Positions 9,981 to 28,987 of a DNA stretch of 64,000 nucleotides are shown here, piece by piece. The notes beneath the pieces are model-generated. The model was not told where the DNA came from. It saw only the letters and a list, made by a program, of their open reading frames with translations, and ran no database searches. Source of the stretch: Liquidambar formosana (Eukaryota > Streptophyta > Magnoliopsida > Saxifragales > Altingiaceae); contig CM077824.1 in assembly GCA_039720395.1 (NCBI GenBank), positions 15,690,046-15,754,045 of the forward strand, given 5' to 3'. The translations under genes were made by a program, and so were the position numbers. Every line of letters begins with the position of its first letter. The stretch's first letter is position 1.

Positions 9981-12856
9981 AACTTAATTAGTTGTTACTT
10001 TTTAATTAAAATGATTTTAACATAGCATAACAGAGTGACAGACATCACATACTCTTATAAAATATTGTTATGTTTAGTTCAGATAAATTACATTATTATT
10101 GTCAATTTTTTTATCATATGTAGCAAACTAATCATAAATAAAATTAGGCTAATTTCATTATTTTTGTTAACTATTTTTAATCAGTTTCATATGAAAATTT
10201 TATAATTATATTAAGAAGCCCGGTGTTAAAAGGTTGTTCATTTTTTTTTTTTTTTTTTTGGCTTTTAAGCAATGGTAGTTGGAGAGGGTGATAGAAAGTT
10301 TTTTTCTTTTATTTAAAAATTGATATTTAGGCAGCCATGAAGATACTTGAAACCAAGAATTATGTACCTCCAAGCTAGTTGACTCATGGAATCTATTTAT
10401 GTAATGATATGAAAGAGAGTGTGCCACATGGTACGTCTATCAACCATTCTCTCTCATATATTGAGAGTTTACCATGTGGCACATTTCTATAGAATACCTT
10501 ATAACATCAATTGTTTGGCCTTAATTAAATAAGATAAGAAAATAAAAATAATAAATAAATAAATAAGGTAAGAGAATAGAAAATCAAATAAGTTGATTTA
10601 AGTCAATTTTTAATTTTTGTGTATAAAATGGACCATTCAGTTCATAGAGTATTGAAAGACTAGACTAACTGGTTTATTCATATCAATTGGTCAAGTTAAC
10701 TAGATCTATTCCACACATCGCGCAGACTGCTACTCATTTAAGTAATGTATAATCACAAGATATATTAAAGAAATAAATGATGAACACAAGATATACATGG
10801 AAAATTCCCAACCTAAATCACAAATCCACTAAATCAAGAAAGACTTACAAGGAAAGGTAAAAAATACATTACAACCACAAATTCCATGGCGATCATCTTT
10901 GTATCTCCTTCTTTGGGCTTGTAAACTAAGCTCTATCCTCGAGCTTAGCCAGTTGCACCTATGACTTCCAAGATGCCCCTCTTGGACAACAATTTTGAGA
11001 TGTGTGTGGATGGATGAAAGGCAAATCAACCTCAACCTTCACCTAGGAGAGAAAGGTATATGGGAACCATCTAGAGGTGAATATAATTCTATGGAAAATC
11101 ACTCTAGAAAAGGAAGCACAATGCACTCAACAATAGAGGCAGAAACACCATGGAGGCACACTGGGCACTCTCAAGCTTCCTCTATATTCCTTATGCAAAA
11201 AGAAGACATAAGGATTATTTAAACCTAGGGCCATGTGTAGAGTTTCTAAAAAGGGTAGGAAGGATCATTCTTGAAATTGCTCCAAGTCTCATATCATTCG
11301 AACGGTTAGTATGGTGCGTTTGAATGGTGCGATTGTTGCGAACAAAGTCCCCTTGTAGCCACTGCAGCGTTCAAACGATTCATATTGCATTTTCGAACGC
11401 AATGTCTCCCGAGAACAGAGTTATATCTCGGGTTACATTGGGTTCAAATGGCATATTCGTACGTTCGAACGGACCTTGTAAAATTCTTAAGATGATTTCC
11501 TAATTAACCATATTAATTTTAAGCACAAAACATTTACGACACACAAAAGGCCAATAATGAAATGAAACTAACCACCTATGGTAGTACAATGGTCTCTAGC
11601 TAAGTCACTTAACATGCTTATAAGAATGAGACTTGATTCAAACAAACCACACATAAAGGCTTCACCACTTCAAGTCTTCGTCTTGATCTCCATATTAGTG
11701 TAGCACAAGCCATGGACAACCCTAGTCTATAATTACAACAAAAGGTTTTTGGCACCAAAATTAAGTCAACACAAGTCCATAGGACTCAACAACTTGGAAA
11801 TTTAACAAAACTTGGAATCCTCAGATATAGCTTGAAATGAACAATTTGTATGCATTCACAAGTTGTTGCTGAAAACTTTCATCTTATCTTAAAACTTTCA
11901 TCATATCTTAAACTTTCGTAAAGAGTTCCTTAATAAAGCAGTTTTACCAAGCAGAGGGAGATTAGGATGATTACAGCCACCGCCATCCTCTCCACCATTA
12001 TTAGATCTAGTTTTTGAGGTCAACGGACTCCACTCTTCTCTTTCTAATGGAATCCATTGTTCTCTTTCTAGTGGGCCACTTTTTTTTTTTAACATACTAT
12101 ACTATACACACTACACATTAGCTAAGGGCCACTTTTTTAATGGTGCATTTGAACGGTCACCATGTTAAGTTCCAAAAGTTAAGGGCCACTTTTTTTTTTT
12201 TTTTTTTTTTTTAACATACTATACCATACACACTACACATTAGCTACTAGTCGTAAAAGTGAAGCGGAGCTTCTTTGGTAATCATGCACGAATAAATTTC
12301 ATAATATCTTAATTGCCCTCTCTAGCATGTTTTAAATGCAATTATATTCTATGTTTTTTTTTTTTTTTGGCAATTCTTTGTATCTCATTTATTTCATTAT
12401 TGTATTCTTTCTCACCTAAAGCATCCCAGAAGGCATTGGTTAACAGTATTGTTAAATGTCAACCAAGCAGAGGGAGGGGGGGGGGGGGGGGGGATTGATT
12501 GTGTATTTTCGAGAAAATACAAGGGATCGAAGTGTATTTATGTACCCTAGTGTTAAATGTCAACGGTATGAGTTATTACTTTTTATTATTTGGTTTTAAT
12601 TGTAGCTTCAAATTGAACCAATCCAAACCAAACCTTGAACTCGTTTGGTTCTATCATTTTAATGTTGTTCAGTACATACCAACTAAATTTTTTACAATTG
12701 TTCAGTTATAATGCACTAAAAAAATACAATATATTCAGTTCAAATATACCAAACTTTTTAGGGTTAGTGTTAGGTTAATTTAGGTATTATGGAGTGCATA
12801 TAAAGTAAAAGTGTGATTTTTAAAATATAAAAGTGTGTGTACAAAGCAAGTGTGTG

Positions 12857-12902
<46 letters not shown>

Positions 12903-13591
12903 AGAAAAAAAAAACGTGGTGTAAACAGCCGTGCCCACCATATAAATAGTGTGTGAGTACAAATTTTTAGAAAATCGAGGGTAAATGTAAATTACACTAG
13001 AGTTAAATTTCAGAACATCTCCATGGGGCTCGCTATCGAAACTCATTGACTTTTTAACTAGTGAGTGTAGCTTTTCCCTCTCCACTGGACTAGCTATTTT
13101 AGCTGTGACTAAATCAGCTGGCTACATTTTGACTAGTTCTTCTCTGCTAGCTAGGCACTTTTAATCATTTTTCTCAAACTTCCCTCTCTCTCTCTCTCTC
13201 TCAAATAATTATAAATAGAAAGATATAAATGAAAAAGTTTGAAGTAGTTAATGAATAGCTACTATCCTTGAATCACTCGGTTGAATAGTCACTAGTTATT
13301 TAAAAATAAAAATTAAAAAAAAATGCTATGTTGCTAGTTAAAGTAACTGAAAATTAACTAGTGCCTTTGGAGGTAATTTGATAACTGCCATGAGAAAATT
13401 GAAACTAATTAGACTAAACCGAATGGATTTTTTTTTTCTTTTTTTTTTGGTGTAATTTGATTCGGTTAATTACTAGTAGGGTTCAACTTTGGTTTGGTTT
13501 GGTTTTAATTGTAGCTTCAAATCTAACCAAACCAAACCAAACCAAGGAAAGTTTGAGATGAATTCATTCCTTCTATTATCTACTTTTGTAG
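9981..13591. other. Large intron or spacer, mostly repeats
   Basis: No gene is seen. At 10418-10485 is a short inverted repeat with GCCACATGGTA ends. From about 10700 to 11900 there is a low-copy-looking non-coding stretch with several TTCGAACG/CGTTCGAA-like words. At 12160-12330 is a third copy of the receptor intron sequence. The rest holds homopolymers: a G run at about 12476-12494, an A run of over 40 at about 12860-12901, and T runs near 10242 and 12191. It ends in the acceptor TTTTGTAG at 13591. Confidence 0.6.
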
Positions 13592-15966
13592 GAGAAATAC
13601 CTCAGGCACTTTTCAACGTCTCCTCGCTAAGGGTTTTTTCTATCCCAAATAACATCATCTCAGGAAATCTCCCAAAGGATATGTGTTATTTTCTTCCAAC
13701 ACTCGTTTGGTTTCATCTTTCAACGAATCATATCAAAGGCGAAATCCCATCTAGTTTGCCACATTGTCGAGAGCTTCAAGTGCTTTGTCTAAAAGACAAT
13801 CAATTCACGGGAGGCATACCAAGCGAAATTGGGAATTTATCAAAGCTGGAAGTGATTTATGCTGGCAAAAATAGTTTGACAGGTATCATCCCACCTTCGT
13901 TCGGTAACTTGTCGATGTTAAAGGAGCTTAGTTCAGCCTACAACAACATTGGAGGTGAAATTCCACAAGAGTTTGGGCATCTTTTCAACTTACAGTATTT
14001 AAATCTTGGCTCGAACAATCTGACGGGTGTAATACCAAAAGCAATCTTTAACATCTCAAGCCTACAAGTCTTTGATCTCGATTGTAATGACCTTTCAGGC
14101 AATCTTCCATCAACTATAGGTCTTTCGCTCCCTAATCTCCAAATTTTGTATCTAAGTGAAAATGAATTCAGTGGAATAATTCCTACATCTATTTCCAACA
14201 TTTCGAAACTCACCGGACTAGACCTATCCCATAACTTCTTCACTGGTTATGTGCCAATGGATCTTGGTAATTTGAGACAACTCCAATTTCTCGGCCTTGA
14301 AAGGAATCATTTGACCAATGAACCCTTAAACCCTGAGCTTAGCTTTCTCAATTCTTTGACAAATTGCAAATTTTTGATGCATCTGTGGATGAACAATAAT
14401 CCCCTAAATGGTATGCTTCCAAATTCATTTTCCAACCTCTCCATTTCTCTCACAAGTATTTTTTTGCATCTTCCTGCCAAATAAAAGGCATGATTCCAAG
14501 AGGAATTGGTAACTTCACCAACTTGATAGAGTTGTCCTTTGAAGATAATGACTTAATAGGATTGATTCCGATATCATTAGGGCAGATGCAAAAGCTTCAA
14601 CGGTTGTACATTAATGGCAATAGACTGCATGGATCCTTTCCCAGTGCTCTATGTGGTTTAAAAAACTTGGCAGAATTGTATTTGAGTTCAAATAAGCTTT
14701 CTGGATCTATTCCAACCTGCGTAGGGAATCTCAGTGCACTTCGGAAACTCTATCTTGACTCAAATGCATTAACTTCTAAAATACCTTCATCTCTGTGGAC
14801 ACTTGGAGATCTCTTGTTTCTTAACTTGTCTTCGAATTTCCTAAGCAGTAATCTACCAGTAGAAGTTGGAAACATGAAGTCCATTGTGGAATTGGATTTA
14901 TCACTCAACCACTTTTCTGGTTACATTCCAAACGCCATGGGACAACTTCAAAACTTGAAGATATTATCCTTGTCAAGAAACAAATTACAAGGCCCTATAC
15001 CCCAAACATTTAGTGGTTTGATAAGTTTGGAATCCTTGGATCTATCCTGGAACGGTCTATCCGGTGCAATTCCCAAGTCATTAGAGACCCTTAAATATCT
15101 CAAATATTTAAATGTTTCTTTCAATAACCTACAAGGTGCTATTCCTGACAGAGGACCTTTTGCGAACTTCACTGGTCGATCTTTTATATCGAATGATGCA
15201 CTATGCGGAGCTCCTCGGTTTCAAGTCAGAGCATGTGACGAAGACACTAGTAGTCAATCAAAAAATATGAGATTGCTCCTGCTGAAATATGTTCTACCAT
15301 CTTTTGTGTCGATACTAATTATTGCAGCGATTCTCATTGCTTTGTTAATAAGATGTCAAAATAAGAGGTCGAAGATACCACCAGCTGAAGTTGATTCATC
15401 ACTTCCAGTGACACACAGAATTATTTCATATCGGGAACTTCTTCATGCAACAAATTACTTTAGTGAAGACTTCTTGGTTGGGAAAGGGAGCTTGGGAATG
15501 GTTTACAAAGGAGTATTATCGGATGGATTAGCTGTTGCTATAAAGGTTTTCAATTTGCAATTGCAAGAAGCTTTCAAGAGTTTTGATGCAGAATGTGAAG
15601 TAACGCGAAATATCCGTCATCGAAATCTTGTCAAGATAATCACTAGTTGCTCTAACCATGACTTTAAGGCATTGGTGCTTGAGTACATGCCTAATGGGAG
15701 CTTGGAGAAGTGGTTATACTCTCACAACTTTTGTCTAGATATGGTTCAAAGATTAAACATAATGTTAGATGTGGTATCAGCATTGGAGTATCTCCATCAT
15801 GATTATTCAACTCCTGTTGTGCACTGTGACTTGAAGCCAAGCAATGTTTTGTTAGACGAAGACATGGTTGCATATGTAGGTGACTTTGGCATTGCAAAAT
15901 TGTTGACGGGGAATGAATCCTTCGTGCAAACCAAGAGCTTAGGCACAATTGGGTATATGGCACCAG
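13592..15966 (+). CDS. LRR-XII receptor kinase, main exon (LRRs, TM, kinase N-lobe to activation loop), frameshifted
   Basis: Begins after an acceptor with GEIPQALFN, phase 1, so exon 1 or the duplicated exons splice to it in frame. It encodes about 20 LRRs, a transmembrane helix (VLPSFVSILIIAAILIALLI, near 15290-15350) and a serine/threonine kinase. Visible motifs are the glycine loop GKGSLGMVYKG, the VAIK lysine (AIKVF), HCDLKPSNVLL and GDFGIAKLL. The residue before the catalytic Asp is Cys, so this is a non-RD kinase, typical of pattern-recognition receptors. The exon ends MAP|E at 15966. One defect: a run of seven T at 14459-14465 carries two more bases than the reading SIFASSCQIKGMIP needs. 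It causes a stop at 14482-14484, and the frame resumes at 14490. It may be a real mutation or an assembly error. Confidence 0.8.
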
Positions 15967-16509
15967 GTTACCTTCCTTACTATTTCTATGCATGCTTAGT
16001 ATGTGCTGTTCTTAGTTATTAACAAATTTGGTTTCTTTTTTTTTTTTTTTTTTTTTTCATATAGCTTTTCTCTTAGCTTAAGAAAGACTAGTTTATTATT
16101 AAGGTTCTTAGATATATGATACAAATCATAGATAATCAGCATTGTATGTCTTAAGAAAACTAGGAAACAGATTCACATTCAAGTTTAGATTACTATCTGT
16201 TTCTTTTTTTCTGCTTGAACTCTTTTTGAAAAACAGAAAAAGTTGATTCTACAAGCTCTGCTAGGAACATGCAGGTCTATTTTCCTTCAAGTGTCTTATT
16301 GTCTTCTAGTTTTTTTTTTTTTTTCTTTTCTTTTTTTCTCATGATAGCTCTTCCATTAACAAAGTATTAATTTTTTTTAAATAAAAAAAAAAAATTCATG
16401 GAATCCTTTTGCGTAGTTTACATTTTTCACATATTTTCTTTCAATCAAAACCTTCTTACAATTTCTCTTTCTATTTTACAAATAAATACTAAACATCACA
16501 ATTAAGCAG

Positions 16510-16847
16510 AATATGGCTCAGAAGGAAAAGTATCCTCAAGGGGCGATGTTTATAGCTACGGGATTATGTTGATGGAAACATTCACAAGAAAAAAGCCTAC
16601 AGACGATATGTTTTTTGGAGAACTGAGCTTGAAGACTTGGGTGGAGTCATTAGCCAGTACAGTAATGGAGGTTGTGGATGCTAATCTACTGAGAAGAGAT
16701 GATGAACATTTTGCCGCAAAAGAGAACTGTGTCTTATCCATCATGGCATTAGCATTGGAATGTACAACCGAGTTACCTGAACAGAGAATTACCATGAAAG
16801 GAGTGGTAGCTAGACTCAAGAAGATCAGGATCAAACTTTTGGTTTAA
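16510..16847 (+). CDS. LRR-XII receptor kinase, last exon (kinase C-lobe)
   Basis: The donor AG|GTTACC at 15966/15967 joins the acceptor AAGCAG at 16509 and rebuilds APEYGSEGKVSSRGDVYSYGI. This is the conserved end of the activation segment and helix F of the kinase. The exon then encodes MLMETFTRKKPTDDMF and the C-lobe, ending in RLKKIRIKLLV and TAA. An intron at this place in the kinase domain is characteristic of the LRR-XII subfamily. The 543-bp intron (15967-16509) contains long T runs. If retained, translation stops at 16020-16022 and kinase subdomains IX-XI are lost. Confidence 0.85.
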
Positions 16848-17109
16848 TGATCACAGTTGGAGCTTTCCAACAAGAATTTTCAATCTGTTCTAAGTTGTTT
16901 GGTTGCTTTGTTTGAGACTGATATGTGTTTTCTGTTCTTTGGTAATTGTGACTGAGTTCTTGCTTCAGGTTTGACTCTTTGAGTGTGTGGGTTTTTGGGC
17001 TCTGTAGTCCTTTTTCTTTTCCCTTTTTTTTTTGGGCTAGCTCACTGTTGAGCTATGTTTTGTGTGCCAATGGCAGTGTCTGTTTTTCTTGTAATTTTTA
17101 TGTGGAGTG

Positions 17110-17115
17110 AATAAA
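17110..17115 (+). terminator. Poly(A) signal of the receptor kinase gene
   Basis: AATAAA follows the T/G-rich stretch at 17030-17105, about 265 bp past the stop codon. It is the best candidate for the near-upstream polyadenylation element. Confidence 0.4.
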
Positions 17116-17529
17116 ATTTTCTTGCCCAACAAAAAGAATGAAGGCATTAATTAGTTATTGTTAGGAGTACAGTCTATGTCAATTATACTGACCTTAAGCT
17201 TGGCTAAGGTTTCTAGACCCATTACTGAATTACAGCTTCCTTCAGATCGGCAAAATGCTTGTTGATTTAGAGCAGTCTTCTAGTTTTCCTGTTGAGCTAT
17301 GTTTTTCTTTCCTTTTTCTAGAGCAGTCTTCTAGTTTTCCTGCAAACCCATACATATTGAATACCTTATACCTGGCCCCACTTTTGTCTAATGTTTAATT
17401 TATGATCAACTAATCATGCCTACCTGATTAGGTATTGTAGATCTTGATGATATGATATGAGTGTAGGGTAGCTTCACGACGGGTGGCAATGGGCCATTTT
17501 GATGATATGAGCAGTCTTCATTGCAAACC

Positions 17530-18165
17530 GTGAAGTTCTCAAACTATAGTCTATTTGGTACTCTTCCTGGCTAATTGCAATTATATTCCAAAGCTAAAAG
17601 CACTTTGTCTAGGAAGCCATTAGCTCAGTGGCAAGTTACCAGCAGAAGTTTTAGAGTTGTCACTGCTCGGAGGGTGCCAGTACTTGATGCCAAGACTTCC
17701 AAGAAATTATCTTGGCATCTCAACCAACTAGGCGGAGAGAAGACTGCCAAAGAGTTGTCAATGCAGAAACTGTCACATTTTGGCAGTCAAAACTGGAGAG
17801 TGAGATGCCATGTTCAATAGGTAATATGTCAATGTTAAAGGATATTTTCTTCCCATAACTATTTTGCGAAGTAAGATTTCAAGGGAGTTTGGCCATCTCT
17901 TAGATTAATTAAAGAAGGATTGCTTATTTTTTGAACAACCCAATGGGTGTTATACCAGAGTCAATAATAACCCTTCCACCAGGAATCTTCCATCAAGTAT
18001 TGGCCTCTAGGCTTTAGCTCCCAAATCTTGAATAATTTTTTCTGTGTCAAGGACATCTGGTAGAACTCCAAAATAGACCTATCCGGCAGTATATTTGATG
18101 GTCTACCAACTACTGTAGCTAGGTAATTTGAAGGAGGCTGCTCTTGAACCAAGTCATTATGCTGA
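17530..18165 (+). pseudogene. Old LRR receptor kinase relic
   Basis: Degenerate LRR sequence that follows the order of the intact gene around 13650-14300. SLFGTLP comes first (about 17545). Next is GGTAATATGTCAATGTTAAAGG (17820), then GAGTTTGGCCATCTCTTAGA, GGGTGTTATACCAGAG, and AATCTTCCATCAAGTATTGG (about 17985). Stops and indels occur throughout. The short open frame at 17575-17820 is not LRR-like and is probably accidental. This is an older duplicate than 9033-9980. Confidence 0.55.
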
Positions 18166-20179
18166 ATTGCATGCGCTTTTTAGCACATTTTTGCCTTTTT
18201 GTGAACATTGTTTCAGGATCAAATGTCTGCTATGTTTTTGTTTTCTTGTTGGAGAAAAACACAACCAATGAAAGTGGCATGTTCCCAAGATCTCTCTTCA
18301 TTTTCTGAGAACTTTTTTTCTCTCATTTTTTTTCCATTTTCATTAGAAAATTTCCCAAGGAGACATTAAAAAAGATCTCTTTTTTTTTTCTTTTTTTTTC
18401 TCTCCAGGCATAAGAAGAACCAGAAGAATAGAATTTCATAAAATGAAAATTCCAGTGCAAGTACAGTAAATTGAACGGGGTTTGCAATATTTGGTTTTAT
18501 CATATACAGAACTTTTATGGCCCCTTGTGCTCTTGTTGCTTGTTGGCATCTACTCTCTCAAAATGATGAGGAGGTGGGTTTAAGTGTACAGCCCAACGGC
18601 TGATCCTACCAAAAAAATAACTTTATGACACCCCTTCTATCTGATTTATGTTGGGAAAAAGAAAATCAATAAGCCAAATGAAGTAGAGTACATTGATCTT
18701 TAGTTTAAGCTATCCTCATATGAATGACTAAATTGAGCAACTGTTTCTGTCTAGCAATGTAACTGTCCTTGCTACGAATCTAGTGTGGTCTAGTGGGTTG
18801 ATTGGTCCGGGATGCAAATCCACTGGATTTTTTGGGTAGAGCACAAACGATTACCTTGAACACATGTATTGTTGCCCCATCGAGAATTAGAAATTCCATC
18901 ATTTTTGCCTCAATGGGAATCATCATTTCCATCATTCTGGAAATTTTCATGATCTTTGTCTTAGACTCGTGTAGCAACATAGGCAGTTTGGTCAGAATAT
19001 TTGGAGTGTAGTCGTCCTAATTGAGATTCATGATCATATAACATTTACATTAAGCAATAAAAGGAAGGAAGAAAATCTGTCAGAAATGGATTTATATATA
19101 TTCATTTGGAAGTCCAAGAAGAGCATGACATTGTCAGAAATGGATTCTCAACAGCAGCCAGTTGATCTGAGATGTTTTAAACATGTTTCATATTTTGTCA
19201 CACGTTGAAGATCATGCTCAAGTGTTTGGAATGGGGCAAGGTAGTACAAGGAGAGAGAGTGATCTAAGGCGTCCCAAACAGCCTTGGCTTTTCAATCCAG
19301 TTACTTGAGCGTCTAATCATTAGATTTAGAAACGGTCTTCTAAGTTAGGAGTCAAGCTTAAGGCATTGGTGTGCAGAGTGCATGCAGTTAGTTTTGCCAA
19401 ATAGTTTGGGGGAGCAAGATCTCTACATTAGAGCTGGCCTGGGACCAAGGCTGGAATCAAATTTCAAATAATTTCACAGGAATAGGTCTGAAGTCCCCAA
19501 CATATTAACCTGCTTCTGATAGCCCTAAACTGACTTAACAGAACCACTAATTAGAGCTTCAAGTGCAGGTTTGTGCCTCAGTTTTTTCATGAAAATTTGC
19601 TAGTTTCATTTCCATGACATTCATTCATACACAACATCCACATAATAAGTAATGGCTGTCAAAATGAGTCCAATTTGTTCACCAGTCACAAATTTATCAT
19701 GTTCATTTGGAGAGAGATTCATTAGTCTCACTTATGATGATTCTTCGTAGGTGCAGGACCAATGTGTGGCGGCACAAAATTTTGCAGAAGGATTGTCTGA
19801 AGCTCTTGACTAGATTTACTTACGTCAAGATATATTTTTGTTACAGAGGAAAATTTAGATATTAAGGCCTCATGCAGAAGACAAATTGTTAGCTATATTC
19901 CTCCAGTGTTTTTTGTATAATATTTTGAACAAACATACTGTTGGCTTTACCACTCCTCGGGGGGTTGGTAGAGATCTCTCTTGTAAAAAAAATTCCATTG
20001 AGGAAATCTAGGTCTGTCTTAGTTAAAAAATAGGCTCAGATTGTGGAACTTTCAGCATTTATGAATTCAACTTAGTGGATTCTAACTGCATATAATGAAA
20101 AATTGCACAGATTATACATTAAACTATTTAAAGATGTATGATCAAGTCTATATGACAATCGCAGTATGATTTACACTAT
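18166..20179. other. Intergenic region between the receptor relic and FtsH
   Basis: No gene recognised. Short open frames on both strands at about 18780-19011 show no family resemblance that I can support. The last few hundred bases belong to the 3' flank of the minus-strand FtsH gene. Confidence 0.5.
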
Positions 20180-27420
<7,241 letters not shown>

Positions 27421-28987
27421 CAGATTTTTTGGGCTGCGGTGGTTTTGGAACTAAGTGCCCTTGGAGGAGAACCCAACCCTCCTTTGTTGGGGTGTCGGCT
27501 CGTCTTTGAGCAGTAATAATGGCTTAAATCGAACATTTCTGTGAGTAGAAACTCAAAAACTCGTATAGTAATGTCAAATAATGGATTATTATAGTTGGTC
27601 GCCCTCTTTTGTCTTATTTTTTTTATAACAATAAAATAAAAAAACAACAAAGGAGGAAATCAACTAGTTCCTAGGGTGCAACCATGCTTTGGTTTGGTTT
27701 GATTTAAGCTAATATCGGATTTTAATATAGATTTTAATTCTATATGCCTAGAGGTTTTAGCAATATGCCATGCGTATGCATATAAAACACCCTAAATTAT
27801 TCAACCCTAATGGAAGAGAGAAACATGGATTAATTTCTGAGCTTGAAATTAAAATAATATGTTTGTTAGTTATGAATAATTATGGGGTGTTAAAGACAAT
27901 TAATCCCTTTATATTATGATTTCTTTTATTTGTGAAAGCTTATCTTAGTAATTTTATAGACAAACGGAGAGATTAAACCGAGTTTCCCATTTCAATAATA
28001 GCATTGATAATTTGAAGTTAATAAGAATTAGTTTATCTGTTTAGTCAATTATATATCATGAGTTTATCTGTGTATGCATCCAAATCTTACCAAGAATAGG
28101 TTTGGAATACACCGTTTGACAAAAAAAAAAAAAAAAAAAAACCGAACAAAAGATAAAAAAGACTTGATTGATTTATTAATTAATGTATCAAATGTGGACA
28201 TAAGGTGATGCTGTGATAGGACACCCGATGTATGTAAATTGTATATACACAGTACCTTACTTATTCCACCATAATGCCCGAGAAAACGTGAGTTCTTTAG
28301 TTTGGAGTTTAAAACTTTTATTTGTATTGATTTGTAATTATTTTTCCATAGCCCAATCAATCTTAAATTTTCTCAAATTTTTATTCAAACCAAGGTACAC
28401 CATTGGTTCCATTTTATTTGATTATTTTGACTGAACATGCATATTAAGATAATGCATTAAAGCATTATCATGTCACCTACTTAATTATAAGTTTCAAATT
28501 TGTCATTCTATGCAAAAAGACTGTCGCTCAGGAACTATATCCAATGGACAAAATATCGCAACTCAAGAACAATAGGTCCCGAATTCAAGTCCTCTACTCC
28601 TTTATTATCGGATGCATGGGCTTGGAGGTGGTTTGTGCATCAAGAAGGATTAGTTTGGGTCCAATGACTTGGGATATCCCTTGTTTGGTTTATTAAAAAA
28701 ATAATAATAATAATAATAATAGAAAGATCAATTTTCTTAGAGAAAATTAGCACAGAGGGATTTTAGGAAAATAACATACTTTTTTTGTTTGACTTTTGAA
28801 AGTGATTAAACATTTTGAGACATCCCAAAATGAAAAGGATGATCAAATCATCTAAATAAAGGGTTTTCTTAACATGTGTCCTGAGACAATCAGTACATTG
28901 GAAAATGTATTTGCACAGTTTTTTAAGCATTTTCATATTTTTCTAAACAATTTACATCATTTTTTTATGCATTTTTATTATTTTCAA
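27421..28987. other. Intergenic, no gene seen
   Basis: AT-rich sequence with an A run at 28122-28140 and (AAT)n at about 28699-28720. No open frame with family resemblance on either strand. Confidence 0.5.

Noticed and set aside
18780..19011. Overlapping short frames on both strands with hydrophobic or Met-rich sequence
   Set aside because: No family resemblance, no splice or promoter context.
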